NCBI RefSeq assembly: GCF_963681195.1 | Contig: NZ_OY808998.1 | Coordinates: forward strand, 434,001-498,000 | Length of the DNA stretch: 64,000 nt | Direction of reading: 5' to 3' | Source: Vibrio sp. 16 | GTDB taxonomy: Bacteria > Pseudomonadota > Gammaproteobacteria > Enterobacterales > Vibrionaceae | In this document: piece after piece, positions 9,169-18,595 of the stretch | How positions within the stretch are numbered: position 1 is the stretch's first letter | How the letters are laid out: each line of letters starts with the position of its first letter | Notes under the pieces: model-generated | Seen by the model: only the letters and a program-made list of their open reading frames with translations | The model's database searches: none | What the model was told of the DNA's origin: nothing | Made by a program: the position numbers and the translations under genes

Positions 9169-10173
9169 CTACCATTTTATACTTCGTTTGAAAGCAATGA
9201 GAAGTAGAACCAAGAGACCGTAACCCCCCCCTCCTCCTCCACTGCTGCTTGTGGTTAACTGATCCGGAGTCACTTCCGCTTGGCTGCTGCCATGTTCGTT
9301 ATTGATCAGTCTTCTTACGCCATCTTCAACCAAGACAAATGCCTTTGGTTCCACTTCACCTGCAAGCACTTGATCTATCCAACCTTGGTAATCATAAAGG
9401 TCGGTAAACACAGAGGTCACACTGTAGCGGTTGTCTCCACACAATGCAGGGCCAAAGCTCGTCAACCCAACTTGGATATAATCGAGGCCGTTGTAATAAT
9501 AGACTGGCCCTCCAGAATCTCCCGAACAAGTCGAATTTTGATAACCGCTCTTTTCAGGCCCACCAAAACACAAATGTTTATCGGTGATCGCACTGCCAAA
9601 TTCCGCTTGGCAAGCGGATGTCGAAATATATTCCAACTCAGTTTCGAGCAATTGCCCCCCTCCGGGTTGGTTGCCTTCTATATAGCCATGGCCAACCGCA
9701 ATAAACTCGCCGTTCGAGGGAAAACTGTTATTGATCGTGGTGTTGAGCAAGTATTTAAAGTCACCAACACCCAAAGCCGTTTCGAGCTTTAATATGGCAA
9801 TATCGTCGCGCCATAAATCAACCGACGAGTCGGAATAGGTATCTGGGTAGTAAAACTCGACAACTCGGGCTTGAGGACTCGATAAAAACTGGCTTTCATC
9901 TTCGAGTTGCGGCGCAACCACGGTATAGAGCATGGTTTCGTTTTGACCGTAAATACAATGCGCTGCGGTAAGTACATACTCACTATTAATAAGCGTCGCA
10001 CCACAGAAGCTGCTGGTGCTATAAAGCGTGTTACTACGGTAAAACAGACTGGCAAATGTAGGATAATTAGAAATGTTGGCAGTAGTGCCATTGACGATAT
10101 AAGGAGTAGCTTCAAAGCTATAGGCGAACGAACTCCAAGCTGTTATCACGCTCGCCAGTAGAAATCGAACCAT
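9169..10173 (-). CDS. Secreted trypsin-like serine protease with GlyGly-CTERM anchor (copy 1)
   Basis: 334 residues from the ATG at 10173 (GGAGGA 7 nt upstream; the GTG two codons earlier is unlikely). Signal peptide MVRFLLASVITAWSSFAYS, activation-type IVNG at 26-29, catalytic triad of the S1 family: His72 in TAAHC, Asp124 in DDIAIL, Ser220 in GDSGGP. The C-terminus is a Ser/Gly-rich tract, a hydrophobic segment and a basic end (GGGGGGYGLLVLLLIAF then KRSIKW), the GlyGly-CTERM sorting signal, which in vibrios is cut by rhombosortase after type II secretion and leaves the protein cell-surface attached. About 35 percent of visible sequence blocks are shared with the neighbouring protease, suggesting tandem duplication. 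Confidence 0.92.
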   Translation of the reverse strand: MVRFLLASVITAWSSFAYSFEATPYIVNGTTANISNYPTFASLFYRSNTLYSTSSFCGATLINSEYVLTAAHCIYGQNETMLYTVVAPQLEDESQFLSSPQARVVEFYYPDTYSDSSVDLWRDDIAILKLETALGVGDFKYLLNTTINNSFPSNGEFIAVGHGYIEGNQPGGGQLLETELEYISTSACQAEFGSAITDKHLCFGGPEKSGYQNSTCSGDSGGPVYYYNGLDYIQVGLTSFGPALCGDNRYSVTSVFTDLYDYQGWIDQVLAGEVEPKAFVLVEDGVRRLINNEHGSSQAEVTPDQLTTSSSGGGGGGYGLLVLLLIAFKRSIKW

Positions 10174-10246
10174 GATCACTTCCTCCGTTCGTAAGCATCA
10201 CTCTTAAGTTTAGTTTACGAACGGGGAGAGCAAAGGTTTAATCGTG

Positions 10247-11332
10247 TTAGCGGCGGATTTTCTTTCTAAGAGACAATGCGCCTAGCAGCAACACAGAAAA
10301 TAAGCCCAGTGAGCCGCCGCTAGAGCCAGAGGAACCGATTGAGCTCGTTGAGCTAATTTTTGGCATCGAGGTTTCATCCGATAGCGCTGAAGATGATCTC
10401 ATCACCCAACCTGTCGAAAAGTTGAACAACGAACGAACGCCTGATGATTTTCTAACTTCAAAAGTAGGATCGACTGCACCATTAACCACATTGTTGATCC
10501 AGTTTGCGTAGTCGTATACCTCCGTAAAGACCGAAGTATACGGACGGTCTTGATCCCCACAGGTCCCCGGGCCGTAGCTTGTAATACCTATCTGCTGGTA
10601 TTTAAAACCGTCATACCAATAAACTGGTCCACCCGAGTCACCATTACAGGTTGAGTTCTTGTAGCTACCCGATAGCGGGCCATCGAAACACAATTGTTTA
10701 CTAGTAGAACTACAGATTCCGCTAGAGGCAAAGGTTAAACTGGTCTGCATAACAACATTCGTCGTCGTCCTTGTAACAGTTTGACCTTTATCGTTAGCAA
10801 CATGGTTGGTGTAGCCTCGACCTATCGCTTTAAACGTATCGGCTCCTCGCGTGTTAGCGTAAACATCATTCGTAGTTGTGTTTAGATAGCTACTGTAGTT
10901 GCCAATAGATAGTGGTCTTTCTAGTTTAAGAATAGCGATATCATCAGGAAGGACAGGCCCCTTCGAAGGATCCAAATTGGGGCTGTAAGAGCTTTGATAG
11001 TAAATTTTCTCAACTCGTGCAGATTGGTAACCGCCATTATTGTACTTGGTTTGGTCCGCAAGACCGGGAACAACCCAAGTGTGGAGCATGGCTTCATAAT
11101 CTCGATAGATACAGTGAGCCGCAGTTAACACGTGTTGAGCATCAATGATGGTACCGCCACAGTAGTTACCAAACTTCGACCCATCATGAAAATACAGACT
11201 GGTAAACGTAGGGTAATTGCCACTCAGTTCACTGTCGGTCGTCGGGCTACCATTAATAATGTACGGGTTTACATCCCCCGCATGCACTCCAGCTGAGAGC
11301 ATCACGGCAAGAACTGCAGTAAGCCTTTTCAT
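10247..11332 (-). CDS. Secreted trypsin-like serine protease with GlyGly-CTERM anchor (copy 2)
   Basis: 361 residues from the ATG at 11332, which has AAAGGA upstream and opens a clean signal peptide (MKRLTAVLAVMLSAGVHA); an in-frame extension to 11413 would run through the gcvT terminator and is rejected. S1 family triad: His73 in TAAHC, Asp131 in DDIAIL, Ser233 in GDSGGP. The C-terminus is Ser-rich, then GGSLGLFSVLLLGALS and RKKIRR, a GlyGly-CTERM signal. Only about 40 bp separate the start from the gcvT terminator, so the promoter must lie in or overlap that terminator; a TATGAT hexamer lies near 11355. It is followed by the paralogue in the same direction. Confidence 0.92.
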   Translation of the reverse strand: MKRLTAVLAVMLSAGVHAGDVNPYIINGSPTTDSELSGNYPTFTSLYFHDGSKFGNYCGGTIIDAQHVLTAAHCIYRDYEAMLHTWVVPGLADQTKYNNGGYQSARVEKIYYQSSYSPNLDPSKGPVLPDDIAILKLERPLSIGNYSSYLNTTTNDVYANTRGADTFKAIGRGYTNHVANDKGQTVTRTTTNVVMQTSLTFASSGICSSTSKQLCFDGPLSGSYKNSTCNGDSGGPVYWYDGFKYQQIGITSYGPGTCGDQDRPYTSVFTEVYDYANWINNVVNGAVDPTFEVRKSSGVRSLFNFSTGWVMRSSSALSDETSMPKISSTSSIGSSGSSGGSLGLFSVLLLGALSLRKKIRR

Positions 11333-11373
11333 AAAAATATCCTTTGTAAAACTACTACCGACATCATACATAT

Positions 11374-11399
11374 AAAAAAACCTCTCAGTCGAGAGGTTT
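11374..11399 (-). terminator. gcvT terminator
   Basis: Nine-bp stem (11378-11386 with 11391-11399), 4-base loop, followed on the minus strand by seven U residues. It lies 31 bp after the gcvT stop. Confidence 0.9.
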
Positions 11400-11430
11400 G
11401 ATACACAATTCAAATGATGCTTACAAATGC

Positions 11431-12549
11431 TTAACCGCGATAGTAACGCTGCGGCACAAATGGCATTTTCTCAACAGTCATTGGCAGTTTTTTACCACGA
11501 ACTTCGGCAAACAACTCAGTACCTACAGCCATAAGATCGGCACGAACATAAGCCATTGAAACTGGTTTACCTGCGTTAGGGCCTGCTGTACCACTGGTTA
11601 CAACACCAACTTTGTTGTCATCAGCGTCGAACAGTTCAGTGCCTTCACGAACTGGGGCTTTGGTTTGGCCAACTAAACCAACACGCTTACGCGTCACGTC
11701 TTTAGTCTCAATTTGCTTAAGGATGATGTCCGCACCTGGGAACCCACCTTCGCGTTCACCGCCAGTGCGACGCACTTTTTGAATGCCCCACAGAAGGCTT
11801 GCTTCAACAGGTGTTGTCGTTGTGTCGAGATCATGACCATACAAACACAATCCACACTCAAGACGCAGAGAGTCACGAGCGCCAAGACCGATCCACTCGA
11901 CTTCCTCTTCAGCTGTTAGCTTTTGTGCTAGCTCTTGTGCGTGCGTGTTTGGTACAGATATTTCGTAGCCATCTTCACCCGTGTAGCCACTGCGGCTCAC
12001 AATGCACTCAACACCTAAAATCTCAAGCTTCTTCACGTCCATAAATAGCATGTCTGCGACCTCAGCATTGAATCGCTTAAGGACATCTACGGCTTTAGGG
12101 CCTTGCAATGCCAGTAGTGCTCGGTCATCAATCACTTCTAGCTCTACGCCGGACGGAAGGTGGGCTTCAAGATGGTTAATATCTTGCTCTTTACACGCCG
12201 CATTGACGACAACAAACAGATGATCCCCAAGGTTTGCCACCATAAGGTCATCCATAATGCCACCTTGTTCATTGGTGAAAAACGCATAGCGCTGGTTGCC
12301 AGCTGGTAGGTCGATAATGTCCACTGGGACCAAAGACTCAAGAAACGCCGCAGCCCCTTCACCGTGCAGACGTAATTGCCCCATATGCGATACGTCGAAC
12401 AGACCCGCCGCATCACGGGTGTGTAGGTGCTCTTTTTTCACGCCGAGTTTGTATTGCACTGGCATATCGTAGCCTGCGAAAGGAACCATTTTCGCACCAG
12501 CTTCAACATGTAAAGAGTGAAGTGGTGTTTTTAGTAGATCTTGAGTCAT
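11431..12549 (-). CDS. gcvT: Glycine cleavage system T protein (aminomethyltransferase)
   Basis: 372-residue tetrahydrofolate-dependent aminomethyltransferase. It takes the aminomethyl group from the lipoyl arm of GcvH, releasing ammonia and giving 5,10-methylene-tetrahydrofolate. Seen: N-terminal TPLHSLHVEAGAKMVPFAGYDMPVQY, GLFDVSHMGQLRLHG, the folate-binding region VDIIDLPAGNQRYAFFTNEQGGIMDDLMV, and SRSGYTGEDGYEISV. Full length and intact. It is separated from glyA-gcvH-gcvP by a divergent regulator gene, an arrangement I know from V. cholerae chromosome 2, and has its own upstream operator-like palindrome and downstream terminator. Confidence 0.96.
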   Translation of the reverse strand: MTQDLLKTPLHSLHVEAGAKMVPFAGYDMPVQYKLGVKKEHLHTRDAAGLFDVSHMGQLRLHGEGAAAFLESLVPVDIIDLPAGNQRYAFFTNEQGGIMDDLMVANLGDHLFVVVNAACKEQDINHLEAHLPSGVELEVIDDRALLALQGPKAVDVLKRFNAEVADMLFMDVKKLEILGVECIVSRSGYTGEDGYEISVPNTHAQELAQKLTAEEEVEWIGLGARDSLRLECGLCLYGHDLDTTTTPVEASLLWGIQKVRRTGGEREGGFPGADIILKQIETKDVTRKRVGLVGQTKAPVREGTELFDADDNKVGVVTSGTAGPNAGKPVSMAYVRADLMAVGTELFAEVRGKKLPMTVEKMPFVPQRYYRG

Positions 12550-12586
12550 TGTTGTCTCCGTTTAATCAGGTTCGTTTTCCACTCTA

Positions 12587-12605
12587 GGAAACTTTGTTTC
12601 CAATA
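12587..12605. promoter_or_regulatory. Operator-like palindrome upstream of gcvT
   Basis: GGAAAC-TTT-GTTTCC is a perfect 6-3-6 palindrome (12587-12601), followed by AATA. Seventeen of 18 bases (12588-12605) recur at 13546-13563 in front of glyA. It lies 38 bp before the gcvT start. The likely ligand is the XRE-cupin regulator encoded between the two sites. Confidence 0.65.
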
Positions 12606-12760
12606 ATAAACACGAGTGGAGAATTTTTGCACCATTAACAAGTCGAGAACAGTTCAAAATGTGACATTTAACATTAAATTCACATCAACAGAAAGGAAAG
12701 AGAAGCGTCATCTTGAACCTATGTCGCTCAAGATGGCGCTATTGTACTCAGAAAAAACAC

Positions 12761-12780
12761 AAAAGCAATCGTTTGCTTTT
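12761..12780. terminator. Terminator after the XRE-cupin regulator gene
   Basis: Eight-bp stem AAAAGCAA / TTGCTTTT with a 4-base loop; on the minus strand it is followed by GTG and six U residues. It is symmetric, so it could also stop a rightward transcript. Confidence 0.6.
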
Positions 12781-12808
12781 ATTATAGGAAAACTAAGAGC
12801 GCGTTACG

Positions 12809-13432
12809 TTATTTAGCGGTCACCCACAAAATATGTGCATCTTCTTCACTGGTAGAAATCAGCATATGGCCCATATTGGCATCATAATAGACACTGTCCC
12901 CTTCACTCATTTCCACTGGCTCATAGAACTCAGAATAAAACCGAACCGTTCCTGAAAGAATAAGCAGAAACTCTTCGCCATCATGACGCACCCAATCTCC
13001 GTACTCGTCAAAGCTCCGTGCATGCACTTGGCTTTTGAACGGCATCATCTTTTTGTTAGACAGTTGAGTGGCGAGCAGTTCATGCTCATAAGTAGGCGTT
13101 GGGTGCGGCTTTCCTTGACCGGATTTAGTAATATCCCTGCGCCCTGTTGCAACTTTTTTCCTTGGTGGTTCAAAGAGTTGCGGCATATCTATCTGCAACC
13201 CCATAGCCAACTTCTGCATCGCTTGGAAGGTAGGCGAAATCTGTTCGTTTTCAATCTTACTTAATGTTGAACGCGCTAATCCTGTGCGTTGGCTTGCCTC
13301 TTCAAGGGTAATCCCTAACTTGCCACGTATGTCTTTGATTTTCTCGCCAAGCTTCAATGGTTCGATATTTTGATCGCTCGATTCCTTGGCTAACGTCAAT
13401 GATGGGTATTCATCATAGATATCTTCGGGCAT
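12809..13432 (-). CDS. XRE-family regulator with C-terminal cupin domain, probable regulator of glycine cleavage genes
   Basis: 207 residues: an acidic N-terminus, a helix-turn-helix of the XRE/Cro type (about 31-85: KDIRGKLGITLEEASQRTGL, ARSTLSKIENEQISPT), and a cupin barrel (about 135-207, ending GDSVYYDANMGHMLISTSEEDAHILWV), the layout of PuuR-like regulators that sense small amines or amino acids. GAGGG lies 4-9 nt before the start. It sits between gcvT and glyA-gcvH-gcvP, and the same palindrome occurs before both transcription units (12587 and 13545), the second also being its own upstream region. That it regulates gcv/glyA is inference from context; its ligand (glycine or serine?) is not shown. 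Confidence 0.85.
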   Translation of the reverse strand: MPEDIYDEYPSLTLAKESSDQNIEPLKLGEKIKDIRGKLGITLEEASQRTGLARSTLSKIENEQISPTFQAMQKLAMGLQIDMPQLFEPPRKKVATGRRDITKSGQGKPHPTPTYEHELLATQLSNKKMMPFKSQVHARSFDEYGDWVRHDGEEFLLILSGTVRFYSEFYEPVEMSEGDSVYYDANMGHMLISTSEEDAHILWVTAK

Positions 13433-13818
13433 GCTTCCCTCTTCTTATATTCTGCTACTTCCTGTTTCATTTTCATTGTGCCCGAAGGCGATCAGAGAAA
13501 AAAGATTAGAACAAGAAATAAACCGTGCTCTCGATAACAAAATTAGAAACCTTGTTTCCAATAGGAAATTTTTGGTTGATTGTTGTTACGACAACCGCTA
13601 TGTTACCAACTTGTTAGTTGTAGAGATGCTATTTCCGAATCGGTTGCTTGATAGATTTAACAATTGTTTTCGGTTTTGCCCCACGGATTGAATACTGAGT
13701 TTTGGGGCGTTAAATGTCGCTTTGCTCTTACATAGAGAAGAGCAGTACTAGAAAAAGACTGATGAGAACTACAAACCTAAATAACTATCTCATCGGCATC
13801 AATGGAAGGTCATCTACC
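13433..13818. promoter_or_regulatory. Divergent regulator/glyA control region with structured glyA leader
   Basis: The 386-bp gap holds the operator-like palindrome at 13545-13563 and, toward glyA, three successive hairpins on the glyA strand: 13677-13683 with 13703-13709 (7 bp), 13723-13729 with 13738-13744 (7 bp), and 13759-13767 with 13788-13796 (9 bp, one G-U). The last ends 9 nt before the glyA ribosome site (GGAAGG at 13804). No glycine riboswitch core is visible. In-frame codons from 13714 run through these hairpins and are unlikely to be translated. Confidence 0.5.
13545..13563. promoter_or_regulatory. Operator-like palindrome upstream of glyA and the XRE-cupin gene
   Basis: AGAAAC-CTT-GTTTCC followed by AATA, one base different from the gcvT copy over 18 bp. 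It is 113 bp upstream of the regulator start and about 255 bp upstream of glyA. A nested TTTCC-AATA-GGAAA inverted repeat (13555-13568) extends it. Confidence 0.65.
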
Positions 13819-15114
13819 ATGAACAAAACGTACCAAAATCACAGCCTAGAGAACTTTTTCTCGACTAATCTTGCTGCTACTGACGACGCTGTGTTCGCTG
13901 GGATTCAAGCGGAAAACACACGTCAAAACGAACAAATTGAGCTGATTGCTTCTGAGAACATTGTATCTAAAGCAGTCATGCAAGCCCAAGGCACCTGCCT
14001 AACCAATAAATATGCAGAAGGTTACCCTGGCCGTCGTTACTACGGTGGCTGTGAACACGTTGATACAGTAGAGGCGATCGCTATCGAACGCGCGAAGCAA
14101 CTTTTCAAGTGTGGCTACGCAAACGTTCAACCTCACTCTGGTGCGCAAGCAAATGGCGCAGTGAAGCTGGCACTTCTTCAACCAGGCGACACTATTCTTG
14201 GCATGTCTCTAGATGCGGGTGGTCACCTTACCCACGGCGCTCGCCCAGCGCTTTCTGGTAAATGGTTCAACGCCGTTCAGTATGGCGTGGATCGCGACAC
14301 ACTAGAAATTGATTACGACGCGGTTCGAGAACTGGCTCTTGAGCACAAGCCAAAAATGATCATCGCAGGTGGTAGCGCAATTCCTCGTACCATCGACTTT
14401 GCTAAGTTCCGCGAAATCGCAGACGAAGTTGATGCAATCCTAATGGTCGATATGGCGCACATTGCCGGTCTGATTGCGACAGGCGCGCACCCTAGTCCGC
14501 TTCCACATGCACACGTTGTTACAACCACAACACATAAGACATTGCGCGGCCCACGTGGCGGTATGATTCTGACTAACCATGAAGACATCATCAAGAAAAT
14601 CAACTCTGCAGTCTTCCCTGGCCTACAAGGCGGCCCATTAATGCACGTTATCGCGGCTAAAGCCGTCGCGTTTGGCGAGGCGCTCGGTCCAGAATTTTCA
14701 ACTTATATTGATTCAGTGATCAACAACGCAAAAGTTCTTGCTGAAGTATTGCAAACTCGCGGGTGCGACATTGTGACCGGCGGTACAGATACTCATCTGA
14801 TGTTGGTCGACCTTCGCCCTAAGGGCTTGAAAGGTAACGTGACAGAAGAAGCACTAGAACGTGCGGGGATCACATGTAATAAAAATGGCATCCCATTCGA
14901 TTCAGAGAAGCCTATGATTACATCGGGCATTCGATTAGGGACGCCTGCGGGCACAAGCCGCGGCTTTGGCGCTGAAGAATTCAAACTCATCGGTAATTGG
15001 ATTGGCGACGTTCTTGACGGGTTGGTAGAAAACCCAGAAGGCAACCCAGAAGTTGAACAACGCGTTCGCAAAGAAGTGAAAGCACTGTGCAATCGCTTCC
15101 CACTTTACCAATAA
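13819..15114 (+). CDS. glyA: Serine hydroxymethyltransferase
   Basis: PLP enzyme of 431 residues that interconverts serine and glycine with tetrahydrofolate. The start is the ATG at 13819 ([14 protein letters not shown]) with GGAAGG upstream. PLP-lysine motif [14 protein letters not shown] with Lys240; [14 protein letters not shown] and [14 protein letters not shown] match the family. Its place in a gcv cluster on what looks like the second chromosome suggests a second copy used for glycine/serine catabolism, with a housekeeping glyA elsewhere (inference). gcvH follows after 35 bp, in one transcript. Confidence 0.95.
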   Translation: MNKTYQNHSLENFFSTNLAATDDAVFAGIQAENTRQNEQIELIASENIVSKAVMQAQGTCLTNKYAEGYPGRRYYGGCEHVDTVEAIAIERAKQLFKCGYANVQPHSGAQANGAVKLALLQPGDTILGMSLDAGGHLTHGARPALSGKWFNAVQYGVDRDTLEIDYDAVRELALEHKPKMIIAGGSAIPRTIDFAKFREIADEVDAILMVDMAHIAGLIATGAHPSPLPHAHVVTTTTHKTLRGPRGGMILTNHEDIIKKINSAVFPGLQGGPLMHVIAAKAVAFGEALGPEFSTYIDSVINNAKVLAEVLQTRGCDIVTGGTDTHLMLVDLRPKGLKGNVTEEALERAGITCNKNGIPFDSEKPMITSGIRLGTPAGTSRGFGAEEFKLIGNWIGDVLDGLVENPEGNPEVEQRVRKEVKALCNRFPLYQ

Positions 15115-15149
15115 ACAATTTAATCAAAGTTATTTTTGGAGATTAAGCA

Positions 15150-15530
15150 ATGGACAAAACACTGAAGTTTGCAGATAGCCACGAGTGGGTACGCGATAAC
15201 GGTGACGGCACAGTAACGATCGGTATTTCTGAGCATGCACAAGAAATGCTGGGTGACGTTGTATTCGTTGACCTACCAGAGGTTGAAGACGAAGTTGAAG
15301 CAGGTGAAAGCTTCTCACTGGTTGAATCTGTAAAAGCAGCGTCTGACATCTATGCACCAATCACCGGTGAAATCGTAGAAATCAACGAAGAACTAGAAGA
15401 CAGCCCAGAGCTAATCAACGAAGAACCGTATGAAGGCGGTTGGATCGTGAAAGTGAAGATGTCTGATGCATCTGAACTCGACAACCTAAAAGACGCAGAA
15501 GAGTACCTAAACTCAATCGAAGACGAGTAA
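15150..15530 (+). CDS. gcvH: Glycine cleavage system H protein
   Basis: 126-residue lipoyl carrier that shuttles the aminomethyl intermediate between GcvP, GcvT and the L protein. The lipoylation site is Lys62 in [14 protein letters not shown]; the protein is strongly acidic, as usual. GGAGAT is close before the start. A terminator lies between it and gcvP, so glyA-gcvH may be made in excess of gcvP. Confidence 0.96.
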   Translation: MDKTLKFADSHEWVRDNGDGTVTIGISEHAQEMLGDVVFVDLPEVEDEVEAGESFSLVESVKAASDIYAPITGEIVEINEELEDSPELINEEPYEGGWIVKVKMSDASELDNLKDAEEYLNSIEDE

Positions 15531-15547
15531 TTAGGAAAATTAGCAAG

Positions 15548-15578
15548 GCTGCCCCTGTTCTCAGAGGCAGCTTTTTTT
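15548..15578 (+). terminator. Terminator between gcvH and gcvP
   Basis: GCTGCC (15548-15553) pairs with GGCAGC (15566-15571), extended by three more pairs after one mismatch, followed by seven T. It should end most glyA-gcvH transcripts; gcvP then needs read-through or its own promoter in the 73 bp that follow. Confidence 0.8.
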
Positions 15579-15651
15579 CAAAGTTCGGACGTATAAGCAA
15601 TATTGTCAGTAGTGACAACCGATAACCGAACGATGGAGTAGGTAAAGGACA

Positions 15652-18516
15652 ATGACTGAATTACTTCAAAGCCTCAGCACACAAAATGAGTTCGTTGCTC
15701 GCCACAACGGTCCAAACAAATCTGACCAACAAAAAATGTTGGAAGCGATCAACGTTGCAAATCTAGACGCGTTGATTGATGAAACAGTTCCAGCGCAAAT
15801 CCGCCTAGAAAAACCAATGACACTGGCCGAAGCAAAAAGCGAAGCTGACATGTTGGTTGCCATGCGCGAATTTGCCGACCAAAACCAAATCAAGCGTACG
15901 TTCATCGGCCAAGGTTACTACAACACTTTCACGCCAAACGTAATCCTGCGTAATGTGCTGGAAAATCCAGGTTGGTACACAGCATATACCCCTTATCAGC
16001 CAGAGATTTCGCAAGGCCGCCTAGAAGCACTGCTTAACTTCCAGCAAATGGTGATGGACCTAACCGCAATGGACATTGCTAACGCCTCACTACTTGACGA
16101 AGCAACAGCAGCAGGCGAAGCAATGACGCTATGTAAGCGCGCTGGTAAGAGCAAGAGCAACGTCTTCTTTGTTGCAGATGATGTTCACTCTCAAACGCTA
16201 GAAGTTGTTAAAACTCGCGCTAAGTACATCGGCTTTGACGTACAAGTCGGTTCATTAGAGTCACTACCAGAGCAAGACGTGTTCGGCGCGCTGGTTCAAT
16301 ACCCTGGTACAACCGGTGAAGTTCGCGACCTAACGGACATCATCGCTAAAGCGCAGGCCAACAAAACACTAGTCACGGTTGCTACAGACCTACTCGCTTC
16401 AGCTCTACTTAAGCCTGCAGGTGAAATGGGCGCAGATGTCGTGATCGGCTCAGCACAACGCTTTGGCGTACCTATGGGTTACGGTGGTCCACACGCTGCA
16501 TTCATGGCAACACGTGACAAGCACAAACGTACGATGCCTGGTCGCGTTATCGGTGTTTCTATCGATTCTAACGGTAACCAAGCACTACGTATGGCGATGC
16601 AAACTCGAGAGCAGCATATCCGCCGTGAGAAAGCGACATCAAACATCTGTACTGCTCAGGCACTACTAGCAAACATGGCATCTTTCTACGCGGTTTACCA
16701 CGGTGCAGAAGGCTTGCGTACTATTGCTCGCCGTACTCACCACATGACAGCTATTTTGGCTGCTGGTCTAACTAAAGCTGGCTTCGAACTCGCGCACAAC
16801 AGTTTCTTCGATACCATCACCATCAATTCAGGTGAACAGACTCAAGCGCTGTACGCAAAAGCTCAAGCAGCTGACATCAACCTGCGCAAACTGCCAACTC
16901 AACTCGGTGTGAGCTTAGATGAAACAACAACCGTTGCTGACGTTGAAGCGCTATTTGCCGTATTTGGCGTAGAACAAGACGTAAACGCACTGTCATCAGA
17001 AATTGCGAGCAACGAATTTGCAGCGATTCCTGAAGCGCTTCGTCGTACTTCAAAATACCTTACGCACCCAGTATTCAACACGCACCACAGCGAAACGCAG
17101 ATGATGCGTTACCTAAAACAGCTTGAGAACAAAGACTTCTCACTGACTCACGGTATGATTCCGCTAGGCAGCTGTACAATGAAGCTGAACGCCGCCGCGG
17201 AGATGATCCCAGTAACATGGCCAGAGTTTGGTTCGATTCACCCATTCGCACCAATCGAGCAAGCGGCGGGCTACTCTGCGCTAGCGAAAGATCTAAAAGA
17301 GAAGCTGTGTGAAATCACAGGCTACGATGACTTCTCACTACAGCCTAACTCAGGCGCATCAGGTGAGTACGCAGGTCTAATCGCGATTCAACGCTACCAC
17401 GAGAGCCGCGGCGAAGGGCACCGTAACGTATGTTTGATCCCAAGCTCAGCGCACGGTACAAACCCTGCTACCGCTTCAATGGTGTCAATGAAAGTGGTTG
17501 TGGTTAAGTGTGATGACGATGGCAACATCGACATGACAGACCTAGCAGCGAAAATCGAAAAGCACGCGGATAACCTATCAAGCATCATGATCACTTACCC
17601 TTCTACGCACGGCGTTTACGAAGAGCAAGTGAAAGAAGTGTGTGAAATGGTTCATGCCGCTGGCGGTCAAGTTTACCTAGATGGCGCGAACATGAACGCT
17701 CAGGTTGGTCTAACGTCTCCTGGTCTTATCGGCTCTGACGTTTCTCACCTTAACCTGCACAAAACCTTCTGTATTCCACACGGTGGTGGTGGTCCGGGTA
17801 TGGGTCCTATCGGTGTGAAATCGCACCTAGCACCTTTCCTACCGGGTCACATCGAAAACGGTGTTGAAGGTGAAGAGTTCGCAGTATCAGCAGCAGATCT
17901 AGGCAGTGCATCTATTCTACCTATTTCTTGGGCTTACATCGCAATGATGGGTGAAGAAGGTCTAACAGAGGCGACTAAGGTAGCGATTCTAAACGCCAAC
18001 TACATGATGGAGCGCCTGCGCCCTCACTACCCTGTTCTTTACCGTGGTACTAATGGCCGCGTCGCGCACGAGTGCATCATCGACATTCGTCCGCTTAAAG
18101 AAGAAACAGGTATTAGTGAAGAAGACATTGCTAAGCGTCTAATGGACTACGGTTTCCACGCACCAACCATGTCTTTCCCTGTAGCAGGCACGCTAATGGT
18201 TGAGCCAACAGAGTCTGAAGATCTAGAAGAGATCGACCGTTTCTGTGATGCAATGATCGCGATTCGTGAAGAGATCACAGCGGTTCACGAAGGTGCATGG
18301 CCATTAGACAACAACCCACTAGTGAACGCACCTCACACGCAAGTTGACCTTGCAAGTGAAGAGTGGGATCGCCCATACCCTCGTGAGATGGGTTGCTTCC
18401 CTTCTCCTGCAACTAAGCAGTGGAAATACTGGCCTACCGTGAACCGCGTAGACAACGTTTATGGTGACCGCAACTTGATCTGTTCATGTCCAAGCATCGA
18501 CAACTACGAAGAGTAA
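15652..18516 (+). CDS. gcvP: Glycine dehydrogenase (decarboxylating), P protein
   Basis: Single-chain P protein of 954 residues, the full bacterial length, in two homologous halves. It decarboxylates glycine with PLP and passes the aminomethyl group to lipoyl-GcvH. The N-half contains [14 protein letters not shown] and YIPHTPYQ-type segments (here [21 protein letters not shown]); the C-half contains the PLP-lysine region [21 protein letters not shown] at about residue 700 and [20 protein letters not shown] lies just before the start. It ends the gcv cluster before a strong terminator. Confidence 0.96.
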   Translation: MTELLQSLSTQNEFVARHNGPNKSDQQKMLEAINVANLDALIDETVPAQIRLEKPMTLAEAKSEADMLVAMREFADQNQIKRTFIGQGYYNTFTPNVILRNVLENPGWYTAYTPYQPEISQGRLEALLNFQQMVMDLTAMDIANASLLDEATAAGEAMTLCKRAGKSKSNVFFVADDVHSQTLEVVKTRAKYIGFDVQVGSLESLPEQDVFGALVQYPGTTGEVRDLTDIIAKAQANKTLVTVATDLLASALLKPAGEMGADVVIGSAQRFGVPMGYGGPHAAFMATRDKHKRTMPGRVIGVSIDSNGNQALRMAMQTREQHIRREKATSNICTAQALLANMASFYAVYHGAEGLRTIARRTHHMTAILAAGLTKAGFELAHNSFFDTITINSGEQTQALYAKAQAADINLRKLPTQLGVSLDETTTVADVEALFAVFGVEQDVNALSSEIASNEFAAIPEALRRTSKYLTHPVFNTHHSETQMMRYLKQLENKDFSLTHGMIPLGSCTMKLNAAAEMIPVTWPEFGSIHPFAPIEQAAGYSALAKDLKEKLCEITGYDDFSLQPNSGASGEYAGLIAIQRYHESRGEGHRNVCLIPSSAHGTNPATASMVSMKVVVVKCDDDGNIDMTDLAAKIEKHADNLSSIMITYPSTHGVYEEQVKEVCEMVHAAGGQVYLDGANMNAQVGLTSPGLIGSDVSHLNLHKTFCIPHGGGGPGMGPIGVKSHLAPFLPGHIENGVEGEEFAVSAADLGSASILPISWAYIAMMGEEGLTEATKVAILNANYMMERLRPHYPVLYRGTNGRVAHECIIDIRPLKEETGISEEDIAKRLMDYGFHAPTMSFPVAGTLMVEPTESEDLEEIDRFCDAMIAIREEITAVHEGAWPLDNNPLVNAPHTQVDLASEEWDRPYPREMGCFPSPATKQWKYWPTVNRVDNVYGDRNLICSCPSIDNYEE

Positions 18517-18566
18517 TTTTTCTGGTTGAACACAGACAACCAAGTTGGAAACTCACTTAAATAGCC

Positions 18567-18595
18567 AAAGGCGAACCACAAGGTTCGCCTTTTTG
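18567..18595 (+). terminator. gcvP terminator
   Basis: Eleven-bp stem (18567-18577 with 18582-18592), 4-base loop, T run. It lies 50 bp after gcvP. Confidence 0.92.

Larger units (their letters stand above)
12550..12808. promoter_or_regulatory. gcvT upstream region with hairpin; no glycine riboswitch seen
   Basis: The 259-bp gap between gcvT and the regulator gene holds the operator-like palindrome at 12587-12601, a 13-bp inverted repeat (12704-12716 with 12728-12740) and the terminator at 12761-12780. The inverted repeat is fully paired only if transcribed rightward (one G-U pair); on the gcvT strand it has an A-C mismatch. I looked for the glycine-aptamer core on both strands and did not find it. 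Confidence 0.5.

Noticed and set aside
12704-12740. Inverted repeat as gcvT terminator or attenuator
   Set aside because: It lies upstream of gcvT and is followed by no U run on the gcvT strand.
12616-12816. Open frame of 66 codons between gcvT and the regulator
   Set aside because: It crosses the hairpin and terminator and overlaps the end of the regulator gene; composition is not protein-like.
13433-13691. Open frame of 86 codons between the regulator and glyA
   Set aside because: No ribosome site, no recognisable protein features, and it runs across the operator and promoter region.
13759-13796. Hammerhead-like CTGATGAG core before glyA
   Set aside because: The matching CGAAAC core and cleavage triplet are missing; the bases are explained by a simple hairpin.
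13433-13818. Glycine riboswitch upstream of glyA or gcvT
   Set aside because: I looked for the conserved GGAGAG / CCGAAGGGGCAA-type cores on both strands in 12550-12808 and 13433-13818 and found none; the structure present is described separately.
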